64,000 nucleotides of DNA from Polynucleobacter sp. JS-JIR-II-50 (lineage in GTDB: Bacteria > Pseudomonadota > Gammaproteobacteria > Burkholderiales > Burkholderiaceae), in the NCBI RefSeq assembly GCF_018687895.1, contig NZ_CP061307.1:930001-994000 (forward strand). Reading direction: 5' to 3'. The notes below the pieces were generated by a model. The model saw nothing but the letters and a program-made list of their open reading frames with translations. It made no database searches and was not told where the DNA came from. A program made the translations under genes and the position numbers. Shown piece by piece: positions 1-7,272 of this stretch (within the stretch, counting starts at the first letter, position 1; each line of letters starts with the position of its first letter).

Positions 1-1587
1 AGGCTTGGCTGAAAAGTTTCCAAGGTAATTCTCGGCAGATGCTATTTCAATAAGCGCCCTCGAAAACCATCTTAGGCTGCCGGTTAGGTGATAGTGCCTC
101 TTGGCGACAATTGGATTGAGTTCGGATAATTCTATTAACTGCTTGATGTTGATTTCACCGAGCTCGCTTCTGGCTTCGTTCAGCGCAGAGTCGATGTCAA
201 AGTCACTTCCTGAATAAATAGCCCAAGAATTTAAATGCTTTCTAAATACAAGAATCGACCAGCTAGCTAAATCTTTAAGCGCAGAACTAATTTCTTTGGT
301 TGAGGCATTCTCAATACAGGTTTCCAGAATCACATCTTCAGCGGCAAGGCCAGAACCGCTCCTAAACATCTCAATCAGAGCAATGGTTTTGGCTAGTTGA
401 AGATGAATTTGAGTGCAACCAGGTCTTGATTCTGCGCGCTCGATAGCATCTTTAGCGGCTGCCCATCTGTGGCCATCTGATGAAGCAAGGATAGCTTGCT
501 CCATGTTTGCGGAAAGATAGTCCCAGTATCTTGCGGGCCCATAAAGAGCTAATTCATCATCTGGCATTAACTTCAAAAAGTCTGCAAACCCCAAGGGCTC
601 GGCCGAAGCTAGAAATCCAAAAACACTGCGTTCATTCTGGCTAAACCTTTTTCGAGAGATAGGACCTAATAATGCAGCGGTAACTGGATGGAGCGGCCAG
701 CAATTAATAAAAGAGGTTTTGATATTTGCAGGTGCGTTTGGTCTGCGCTTAATAATTGCATTTGCAACACTGTCTGCAAACTTATCAAAAACCTTTGAAG
801 CCTTTGGTGGGTTTTTCTTGTTTATTGCTCTTCCAACAAGCTCAATAACCTCATCAGTGCCTGCAACTAGAGGGATATCAATATAGCGGCCTTGAATTTT
901 TGCCCACTCATCCCGCGCCTCTCTACCAAGTCTTGTTGCATATTGCTCAAAAGCTTGATGAAGTATCCCGACGATAACTAACTTACCATCGCATCTACTT
1001 GCTGCTTCAGCTAACTCTTGGTAGAAGTAAATATCCTCACCAGTTTGTGCGGCTGATTCAAGAAATTTTCCAAGCTCATCGATGATTAAAAGGACGCCAT
1101 CCTTTTTCCTGTTTGTGGCCTCTGTAGTTAGCCGCAAAATAACATCTGCTGCTTTTGATTTTCTGCTAGTAGTCCCTAATGCCTTATCTAATGCTTTGGA
1201 TATTGCTGAGACAACACTATCTCGTTTGCCAACGACAGGCAGTACTAACCAGCCATCCTTGCTTGAGCCAAATGCCATTTCAATGTCATCGCCAGCCTCA
1301 ATCTTTAATAGTTTTTTAGCTTCAGTTTTGAGTTCTTTGATTGGGGAAACTAGGGAGCCTAAAACAAGTGCTAGTGAAGACTTGCCGCCACCATAGGGGC
1401 CTGTCCATGTAAAAGCTTTCTGTCTTGATTGGTTGAGATGGTGAGCCATGTTTTTAACAAGACTCTTGGCCGTATCTTGACAGATGTAGCCTTGTAATGC
1501 ATCAGTTCTACCTAAGTCAGCTTCGAGATTGACCGAGCGTAAAAATTGCCTGGAAATTGTTACGTTGGAATTTAATTTATCAGTCAT
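1..1587 (-). CDS. P-loop ATPase, SspC-like, partial (runs off the left edge)
   Basis: The minus-strand frame opens with ATG at 1587 and stays open to base 1, giving at least 529 residues with no stop seen. A Walker A motif (GPYGGGKSS) lies at about residues 63-71 and a Walker B (LLIIDE) at about 166-171, so this is a large AAA-type ATPase. Its start overlaps the stop of the upstream DUF4007 gene (ATGACTGA), so the two are translationally coupled. A DUF4007 protein followed by such an ATPase is, to my knowledge, the SspB-SspC order of single-strand phosphorothioation defence systems. That makes an SspC role likely: ATPase partner of the nickase SspB and the PAPS-reductase-like SspD. SspD should then follow beyond the left edge. 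The ATPase call is secure; the Ssp assignment is inferred from the neighbour. Confidence 0.72.
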   Translation of the reverse strand, partial: MTDKLNSNVTISRQFLRSVNLEADLGRTDALQGYICQDTAKSLVKNMAHHLNQSRQKAFTWTGPYGGGKSSLALVLGSLVSPIKELKTEAKKLLKIEAGDDIEMAFGSSKDGWLVLPVVGKRDSVVSAISKALDKALGTTSRKSKAADVILRLTTEATNRKKDGVLLIIDELGKFLESAAQTGEDIYFYQELAEAASRCDGKLVIVGILHQAFEQYATRLGREARDEWAKIQGRYIDIPLVAGTDEVIELVGRAINKKNPPKASKVFDKFADSVANAIIKRRPNAPANIKTSFINCWPLHPVTAALLGPISRKRFSQNERSVFGFLASAEPLGFADFLKLMPDDELALYGPARYWDYLSANMEQAILASSDGHRWAAAKDAIERAESRPGCTQIHLQLAKTIALIEMFRSGSGLAAEDVILETCIENASTKEISSALKDLASWSILVFRKHLNSWAIYSGSDFDIDSALNEARSELGEINIKQLIELSELNPIVAKRHYHLTGSLRWFSRALIEIASAENYLGNFSAKP

Positions 1588-2482
1588 ATGCATTTTCCAG
1601 CAACTTATCTTTTTTAACTTGACCTTTAATAACTTGGCGCATGCCTGCAGTATCTGACCATGTAAGTTGATTTTTTGTTATTTCACCCAATGCCTGCACT
1701 CTATCTGCAACGCTTGATTCATCAAGCTTAAATACTCTTCCAGGGGATCCGTATTCATGCGCAATTGCCTCGAAAGAGAGTGTTGTTGTATCGGGGGAGT
1801 ATCTATCCCAAAAGTCGACTAAGCACCAAGCAAAAAGGCTATCGCTTAATGTTTGTTTTGCACCCCTTTTGAATTCAAATTGACCACGTCCAATTTGCTG
1901 AATTAAGGCAAGCTCTCCTAAAACTGTGTCTGAGATTTCCTCAGGGGAGTCGCCTGCTACGCGGGGGACATAGCTTCTTAAGCAGCACTCGATATCTCGC
2001 TTTAGTGTTGCACTAGCAACTTTATACTTCCTATCATTTGCAAAATTTTGTAAATGATTAATTAGATGCTCAGTATCAAGCGTAGGTTCAATGACGTAAT
2101 TAAATAACCATTTCCATGTTGTTGAGCGATCACCTTCGCCTGCTAGTTTCCAATGTATTAGCCAAGCAGTTGAGGGGTGCTCTTGGTAGGGGTCTAGGCC
2201 ACCATCTCCAAAGAGGGAATCTCCGAGAGGCGTCGTTTTGTAGCCTACCTCAGAATTCTCTTCAATAATTCCTGTTGCTAGAGCCCAATGTCTTATTGAT
2301 GAGACCATGTTTTTCCCCACCCCGAAATTGCTAATAGCTTTTTCATCGGAAAATAAGCTTTTACTTTCTTTGGGATTTTTGGTCTCTGAATCTTTAACTC
2401 CTAAGTAGGCTTTTCTTAGCCAAAGTTGCCTTAGGGGAAAGGTCTCATGACCTGAAAATTGGAATTTTTCTGTTTTACTCAT
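1580..2482 (-). CDS. DUF4007 family protein, SspB-like
   Basis: A protein of about 300 residues begins with the DUF4007 hallmark FSGHETFPLRQLWLRKAY, followed by GVGKNMVSSIRHW and a GLDPYQEHPSTAWLIHW block. As I recall, DUF4007 proteins include SspB, the DNA-nicking subunit of SspABCD phosphorothioation systems, and occur in other defence loci. I chose ATG 2482, which puts the FSGHETF motif near the N-terminus as in the family. A TTG at 2518 is in frame, adds 12 residues and has a strong GGAGGAG 8 bases upstream, so it cannot be excluded. The 3-prime end overlaps the ATPase gene. It is first of the leftward defence operon, and repeated ACTGGAG elements lie at its 5-prime end. Confidence 0.78.
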   Translation of the reverse strand: MSKTEKFQFSGHETFPLRQLWLRKAYLGVKDSETKNPKESKSLFSDEKAISNFGVGKNMVSSIRHWALATGIIEENSEVGYKTTPLGDSLFGDGGLDPYQEHPSTAWLIHWKLAGEGDRSTTWKWLFNYVIEPTLDTEHLINHLQNFANDRKYKVASATLKRDIECCLRSYVPRVAGDSPEEISDTVLGELALIQQIGRGQFEFKRGAKQTLSDSLFAWCLVDFWDRYSPDTTTLSFEAIAHEYGSPGRVFKLDESSVADRVQALGEITKNQLTWSDTAGMRQVIKGQVKKDKLLENAYD

Positions 2483-2499
2483 AGCGCCCTGGATGAAGT

Positions 2500-2536
2500 C
2501 TCCAGTCAAGTATATCAACTGGAGAACTCCTCCAGT
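2500..2536. promoter_or_regulatory. Three ACTGGAG/CTCCAGT half-sites, candidate operator
   Basis: CTCCAGT occurs at 2500-2506, its reverse complement ACTGGAG at 2518-2524, and CTCCAGT again at 2530-2536. The last two form a 7-bp inverted repeat with a 5-base loop. They overlap the possible TTG start and Shine-Dalgarno of the DUF4007 gene. The arrangement suits either a transcriptional operator or a translation-controlling hairpin for the defence operon. No regulator is identified. Confidence 0.4.
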
Positions 2537-2642
2537 GAGCCACTACTAATCTAATGGTGTTTTATTAAAATATAAATAAATACATAATAAAAACAATGAG
2601 TTATGAGAATTGAGCTTCTAAAATTTGAGTTAATTTGATTTC

Positions 2643-2987
2643 TCATTGACTGTGGCCGTAGAGTACGGCGCTTAACGGCAACCTATTTCCTGCCGCCAAC
2701 TCACTACATCTATTAGCTAGGTATGCGTATAGATCAAAAGTTGCAATATTTTCGACCCCATTGATAAATGGCACATCTCCAAAATTCAGATAGTAGTTAA
2801 CTAAAGATTGGGCATCTAGCTCAAACCCACGTTTTTGGTCTAGGGCTTTATCAACAATTTGCTTGCAGGCATCTACCGCCTCCGAATGACTGGAAAATTC
2901 CCCGATTTTTGCCCAAGGACTTGCCTCTAAAGGACCTTTATCACTGTAAACCTCTACTACATACTTTTTAGCTGTCTCAATTTGCAT
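2643..2987 (-). CDS. Hypothetical protein, 114 aa
   Basis: I do not recognise this family. The 114-residue soluble protein (no signal peptide or membrane segment) has a strong ribosome-binding site, AGGAGATAACA directly before ATG 2987, which supports a real gene. It lies between the AlpA gene and the DUF4007/ATPase pair, all on the minus strand. It is therefore probably in the same leftward transcript or a small accessory gene of the element. A short hairpin (AGCTCAT / ATGAGCT, 3024-3040) separates it from alpA. A function cannot be assigned. Confidence 0.65.
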   Translation of the reverse strand: MQIETAKKYVVEVYSDKGPLEASPWAKIGEFSSHSEAVDACKQIVDKALDQKRGFELDAQSLVNYYLNFGDVPFINGVENIATFDLYAYLANRCSELAAGNRLPLSAVLYGHSQ

Positions 2988-3063
2988 TGTTATCTCCTAA
3001 GTTATTGAGAATAAGAAATTAGTAGCTCATGTAATGAGCTTACCCTTAGGAGATGCCCATTTT

Positions 3064-3264
3064 TCAATTGGTGGATTGCTTTGTCCTTTCTCGGATAAAG
3101 GTCTGAACCTGCTCAATAGTCCAAAAAGAGGATCTTCCAATTTTGATCGGTTTAGGGAACTCACCTTTCTGAACCATAAGCCAAAACTTAGATTTTGAAA
3201 TTGGCATGACTTCCAGAATCTGGGGAATTCTCATTAAGGTTACTTCTGAATTTGAATTACTCAT
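3064..3264 (-). CDS. alpA: AlpA family phage/satellite transcriptional regulator
   Basis: This 66-residue protein has the AlpA/MerR-type winged helix-turn-helix: LMRIPQILEVMPISKSKFWL, then EFPKPIKIGRSSFWTIEQV. AlpA proteins are small DNA-binding activators of integrated phages and phage satellites, often controlling integrase or excision genes. ATG 3264 follows a purine-rich GGAGG stretch (GTCAAGGAGGTCGTC on the minus strand), giving a good start. It is the rightmost gene of the leftward block and faces away from the late genes, so it sits at the regulatory switch of the element. AlpA beside an integrase and packaging genes is a combination common in Gram-negative phage-inducible islands. Confidence 0.82.
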   Translation of the reverse strand: MSNSNSEVTLMRIPQILEVMPISKSKFWLMVQKGEFPKPIKIGRSSFWTIEQVQTFIRERTKQSTN

Positions 3265-3813
3265 GACGACCTCCTTGACGGGCGCGCTTCATATTTTTCC
3301 GATAAACCTGTAAAGCCATTTTTGCTGAACTCATCTTCGTGTAACCGTATGAACGGTACAAACTGTAAAGCCGAATTGCTACCATCAAATTGTTCTCCAT
3401 CTTGTCATGTTATGTATGAATATGTGTGCTACTGAAGAGCAATGTAGTCAATGAAATTTTGATGGTCAATCAAAAGTCAATACCCATCTTCCGAACACAA
3501 ATTATTTTTGGCTTACAAAAAAATATTTATTCATATAAGTGCTATAAGTCAATCCAGTAAAGGGCTACAGCCTTGTCAGTAATTTCCGATGGCATCAGGA
3601 GAGTGGTGGACATATATAGATCAATTAACACTTCAAAAGAATTAATAAAGCATCTCGAATTTCTTAAAGAAGGATTACAGCGAATTAGTAGATAAATAAA
3701 TTCAAAATAAATTCAGAAAAAACACGTTTGACGATACGCTTTCCGATTGTTAGATTCATCTCTTGCATTAAATAATTTATGCCAGAAAAAGAACGCTACG
3801 GAGACTGTTTTAA
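3265..3813. other. Divergent control region between alpA and the late genes, no gene seen
   Basis: These 549 AT-rich bases between leftward alpA and rightward DUF1376 hold no convincing coding frame. A 10-base direct repeat CTGTAAAGCC lies at 3308-3317 and 3363-3372, 55 bp apart, which suits a dimeric or helically phased regulator site on the alpA side. On the late-gene side a well-formed sigma-70-like promoter is visible and is listed separately. A replication origin or further operators could be here, but nothing else stands out by eye. Confidence 0.5.
3728..3756 (+). promoter_or_regulatory. Putative sigma-70 promoter of the late operon
   Basis: TTGACG at 3728-3733 and TAGATT at 3751-3756 are separated by exactly 17 bases, close to the -35/-10 consensus. 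They lie about 60 bases before the first rightward gene of the element. This is by-eye evidence only. Confidence 0.5.
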
Positions 3814-4695
3814 ATGAATTACTACGAGCATCACATTGGGGATTACGCGGAAGCAACTGCCCATCTCACCTTTATCGAGGACGCCACCTATAGTCGCCTG
3901 ATCAGAAAGTACTACGCTACAGAGAAACCACTTCCCATGGATGTGAAGTTTGTCCAAAGATTGATCAATGCCAGATCTAAGGAGGAAAAAAATGCAGTGA
4001 TCTCAGTTCTCAATGAATTTTTTAATCTAACTGATGATGGCTGGCGACAAGAGCGCTGCGACCATGAAATAGCAAGGTTCAAGGATCGCCAAATTAAAGC
4101 CAGACGGAGCGCGGAAGGTCGCTGGCAGTCGTCATCAGCAGAGCAAATACTGTCTGACAGTACGACCATTTCCGTATGCGATCGCAATGCGAACGCATTG
4201 CCAACGCAATGCTCACCAAACACCATACACCAGTCACCAATCACCAATCTCCATACTCCAGACAAACAAAACAATGGGGCTGAAAAGAAAAATGTTGGTA
4301 GGAGCGACCAAACCTCAGTTCAGATAATTAAACTTTTTGCGAAGGAGGGCATCAATATTCCTCTTGATGATGGGCGCATCAAAGAGATGATTGGCATGGA
4401 TATTTCAGAAAAGGAGATAGCCGATGCCATCTTGCAAGCCAAAGAGACGAGAAGACGTGCATCAAGTTCAACACCCATCAATGTAGGTTTTGTCTTGGCC
4501 ATTCTCAAAGGCATGCGAAGAAAGAGTCAAGCCAATGATCTAGGTGAAGATATCTGGTGGAAAAGTAATGAAGGGATAGACGTCAAAGGAAGGGAGCTAG
4601 GCATGCGAGCTCAGGGTTCAGAAAGCTATGACGCATTTAAAACCAGAATCTTCGCTGAGCTTCGCAAGCGCGAGGAGGTATCCAATGCAAGCTAA
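3814..4695 (+). CDS. DUF1376 (YdaU-like) phage protein
   Basis: The 293-residue protein opens with the DUF1376 domain (MNYYEHHIGDYAEATAHLTF to about residue 95). This domain is found at the N-terminus of phage proteins thought to act in replication or its initiation. A Ser/Thr/Gln/Asn-rich linker (about 105-150) leads to a C-terminal helical segment of about 120 residues with conserved-looking INVGFVLAILKGMRRK. It is first in the rightward block, just after the putative promoter, and its end overlaps the next gene by 11 bases. In a satellite this would be the replication module, since no separate primase or helicase is visible. The exact biochemical role is unknown. Confidence 0.75.
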   Translation: MNYYEHHIGDYAEATAHLTFIEDATYSRLIRKYYATEKPLPMDVKFVQRLINARSKEEKNAVISVLNEFFNLTDDGWRQERCDHEIARFKDRQIKARRSAEGRWQSSSAEQILSDSTTISVCDRNANALPTQCSPNTIHQSPITNLHTPDKQNNGAEKKNVGRSDQTSVQIIKLFAKEGINIPLDDGRIKEMIGMDISEKEIADAILQAKETRRRASSSTPINVGFVLAILKGMRRKSQANDLGEDIWWKSNEGIDVKGRELGMRAQGSESYDAFKTRIFAELRKREEVSNAS

Positions 4696-4924
4696 GCAAG
4701 TAAGCCAAGCTATGGTTGGCATCATTCATCGCCAAGATATGGAAGACTTTCCCATAGGTTCAGTTGTGAAGACTCCCAGTGGGCGTATAGGTACGGTGGT
4801 AAAGCATAGGGGTGCCCAAAGCCGATTTGATCTTTTCCAAAGAATCATCATTGAGTTTGAAGACCCCATCGGTGATTCAGTAGCTTTGCAACCTCATCTT
4901 CTCACCCTCATCAAGTTGCCATGA
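4685..4924 (+). CDS. Hypothetical phage protein, 79 aa
   Basis: ATG 4685 is preceded by a strong AGGAGG (GAGGAGGTATCCA), which decides the start. The frame is open further upstream, but that part lies inside the DUF1376 gene. The product has a hydrophobic, valine-rich beta-like body (IGSVVKTPSGRIGTVVKHRG) and is probably a small SH3-like or KOW-like fold. I do not recognise it beyond that. Its stop overlaps the ATG of the next gene (ATGA), so it belongs to the packaging operon. Confidence 0.6.
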   Translation: MQAKQVSQAMVGIIHRQDMEDFPIGSVVKTPSGRIGTVVKHRGAQSRFDLFQRIIIEFEDPIGDSVALQPHLLTLIKLP

Positions 4925-5325
4925 TTGAAAACAATCAAAAGAAATCAAAAGGTGGGGCTAGACCTGGAGCAGGGCGAAAGACTGGCAGCTTAACTAAGCG
5001 GACCCGTCAGATAGCCGAAGCAGTAGCAACTCAGGGGATTACTCCGTTAGAAGTCATGATGAAGGTAATGCATCAGCTATATGAGCATGCTGGCAACGTT
5101 CGTGAGGAGGATCTCGGTGAAAAAGAGTCAGCAAGTGAGGCTCGAATTAAGCTGCTAAACATGGCCGCCACTGTTGGAAGGCATGCGGCTCCTTATGTGC
5201 ATCCACGCCTATCTGCAATTGAGCATACGGGCAAAGATGGTGCCCCGTTGCAAAGCGGCGTGCTGGTTGTACCCAGCGCCATGAGTGTCGAGGACTGGGA
5301 GAGATCCGCTCAGCCAAAACACTAA
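4921..5325 (+). CDS. Terminase small subunit-like protein
   Basis: The N-terminus has the basic KSKGGARPGAGRKTGS motif typical of DUF5681-type phage proteins and some small terminase subunits, followed by helical segments. At 134 residues and placed directly before the large terminase gene, it is best read as TerS, which recognises the packaging site on DNA. The N-terminal basic motif supports DNA binding. The start overlaps the preceding stop. The assignment relies mostly on position, since TerS sequences diverge widely. Confidence 0.6.
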   Translation: MIENNQKKSKGGARPGAGRKTGSLTKRTRQIAEAVATQGITPLEVMMKVMHQLYEHAGNVREEDLGEKESASEARIKLLNMAATVGRHAAPYVHPRLSAIEHTGKDGAPLQSGVLVVPSAMSVEDWERSAQPKH

Positions 5326-5340
5326 CGCATTAAAAAGCTA

Positions 5341-6648
5341 ATGAAAACCGTCTGGGCACCATTGCCTGGTAGTCAGACTTTGTTTCTGACATGTCCCGTG
5401 TATGAGGTATTGCTCGAAGGGACCAGAGGAGGGGGTAAGACCGATACCTTACTCATGAGCTATGCCCAACACGTGGGTAGAGGCTTTGGCGACCATTGGC
5501 GCGGAACACTCTTTCGCCTGACTTATCCCCAATTGTCTGATGTAGTAGCCAAGAGTAAACGCTGGTTCTATCAAATCTTCCCGGGTGCCAAGTTCAATGA
5601 ATCAGACTACGTCTGGAAATGGCCCACAGGAGAGATGCTGTACTTTCGGTATGGTGCTAACGAGGACGACTACTGGAATTACCATGGCCATGAATACCCT
5701 TGGCTAGGGTTTGAAGAATTAACGAACTGGCGCAATCTGTCTTTCTACGAAGCAATGCATTCCACCTGTAGGTCATCACACCCTGGCATGCCAAGGATGG
5801 TGAGGGCAACATGCAATCCATTTGGAGTGGGACATGCGTCTGTAAAGGAAAGATTCCAGATTGGATCTATCCCGGCGGGACAAATCATCAAGCAAGAGGG
5901 CGCACTACCAAGAGTGCGAATACATTCCACCATTTATGAGAACACCCATCTTCTAAAAAATGACCCTAACTACCTCATGAGCCTAGAGTCGCTAAGCGAT
6001 CCAAACAGGCGTAGAGCATGGTTAGAGGGGGATTGGGATATCCACGTGGGAAGTTTCTTGGAAGGCGTATGGCAGCCCTCTAAACACGTCATTGAGCCAT
6101 TTGCCATTCCGCCGACATGGAAGGTATGGCGTTCAATGGATTGGGGATATGCAAGACCATATGCAGTTTATTGGTTTGCCTTATCCAACGATGGAGTCTA
6201 TTACCTATGGAGAGAGCTCTATGGATACGGCGACAAAGAAAACACGGGTACAAGGGAAGACGCCACCGTAGTAGCAGAGAAGATCAAGAAGATCGAGGTG
6301 CACGATCAACGCCTTGGATACGAATACCGGATGAACCTAGCTGACCCATCTATCTTCTCGAAAATAGGAGCAGAGCGATCCATTGGGCAGATCTTTAGAG
6401 ATAAAGGGGTGAAATGGACTGAAGCCTATAACGCCCCTAGAAGCAGAGTAAATGGTGCCCAAGAAATCATCCGACTTCTGGCTGAAGACAGACTCAAGAT
6501 CTTCTCAACCTGTAAGCACTGGCTAAGGACTATTCCCCAGTTACCGCCAGACTCATTAAACCCAGAAGACGTAGATACCGATGCGGAAGATCATGCTTGG
6601 GACGCAACGAGGTATGGGGTGATGCGGGCCAGGCATTCTGGAGGCTGA
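5341..6648 (+). CDS. terL: Phage terminase large subunit
   Basis: This 435-residue packaging motor has an N-terminal ATPase and a C-terminal nuclease. Walker A GTRGGGKT lies at about residues 27-34 and a Walker B-like hydrophobic strand ending in acidic residues (WLGFEE) at about 121-126. ATCNPFGVGH resembles the coupling (C) motif. The RNase-H-like nuclease acidic residues sit in SMDWGYARPYA (about 265), NLADPSIF (about 340) and EDHAWDATRYG (near the end). The length is normal for TerL. The 15-base gap to the previous gene supports one operon. The portal gene, which normally follows, is displaced 2.7 kb by the reverse-transcriptase cassette. Confidence 0.92.
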   Translation: MKTVWAPLPGSQTLFLTCPVYEVLLEGTRGGGKTDTLLMSYAQHVGRGFGDHWRGTLFRLTYPQLSDVVAKSKRWFYQIFPGAKFNESDYVWKWPTGEMLYFRYGANEDDYWNYHGHEYPWLGFEELTNWRNLSFYEAMHSTCRSSHPGMPRMVRATCNPFGVGHASVKERFQIGSIPAGQIIKQEGALPRVRIHSTIYENTHLLKNDPNYLMSLESLSDPNRRRAWLEGDWDIHVGSFLEGVWQPSKHVIEPFAIPPTWKVWRSMDWGYARPYAVYWFALSNDGVYYLWRELYGYGDKENTGTREDATVVAEKIKKIEVHDQRLGYEYRMNLADPSIFSKIGAERSIGQIFRDKGVKWTEAYNAPRSRVNGAQEIIRLLAEDRLKIFSTCKHWLRTIPQLPPDSLNPEDVDTDAEDHAWDATRYGVMRARHSGG

Positions 6649-6757
6649 CCCAAGTAATGTAAATATTGTTTATATAGATATTTTTTCGTTGCGCCAGCTT
6701 AAATTGATAAGATGATCCTATAAATAACCGTGGTTTATAAAAAGTTACCCATTGCCA

Positions 6758-7231
6758 ATGAAAAATACAAATTCTTTTGATGAGTTGATTAGTCTCCTTA
6801 GGGAGAATGTTGGAAAAGCATACAACCAAGACTCCATGGAAAGTTTTGAGACTCATATACAAGAATTGATTATTTCTGATACGAAAAAAATTGCCAATAG
6901 GATTTCATTGCTATTTGCGTATTGGTCAAATATTGAGTATCTATTTGGCGCTAACACTGAGGCGTCCTGGGAGAATTCTCCAGAAATAATTTTGCTCAAA
7001 GAATATAAATTTTCAATTACAAATGAGCTAGCGCTACTATGTCCAGAAGTGATATCAAGAGATATCGGAAGGCAATATAGAGTTGAAACTCAAGATCAGT
7101 TCAATCTAATGATTCAAATACTTGAAAAAGTAGATATTCTCACAAGGGAAGAGAGGAGATCTGATAGTGAAGCAGCAATTTTTTTACTAGAAATGATTGC
7201 ATCTCACGTTTTTCAAATTCCACGCAATTAA
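6758..7231 (+). CDS. Hypothetical protein upstream of the reverse transcriptase, candidate partner
   Basis: This protein of about 157 residues has no family I recognise. It is predicted mostly alpha-helical and soluble, acidic and rich in Leu, Ile and Glu, with a repeated-helix look (SFDELISLLRENVGK, FNLMIQILEKVDILTREE). ATG 6758 is taken as the start; an in-frame TTG two codons upstream is possible, and neither has a strong ribosome-binding site. It ends 41 bases before the reverse-transcriptase gene and shares its AT-rich codon use, unlike the flanking terL and portal genes. The two probably arrived together and may form a two-gene anti-phage module. This functional link is inference. Confidence 0.6.
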   Translation: MKNTNSFDELISLLRENVGKAYNQDSMESFETHIQELIISDTKKIANRISLLFAYWSNIEYLFGANTEASWENSPEIILLKEYKFSITNELALLCPEVISRDIGRQYRVETQDQFNLMIQILEKVDILTREERRSDSEAAIFLLEMIASHVFQIPRN

Positions 7232-7272
7232 TTTCTAAATCCTGCTATAGAGCTCTTGCTTGATAGGAATCT

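Noticed and set aside
1082..1396. Open plus-strand frame opposite the ATPase
   Set aside because: It is antisense to the Walker A/B region of a clear P-loop ATPase; no ribosome-binding site and low-complexity composition.
3912..4274. Open minus-strand frame opposite the DUF1376 gene
   Set aside because: It lies fully within a gene with a recognised domain; the product has no family character.
7232..7272. Retron msr/msd or group II intron structure near the reverse transcriptase
   Set aside because: No inverted repeats, branching-G context, domain V-like hairpin or maturase domain seen; the gap is too short.
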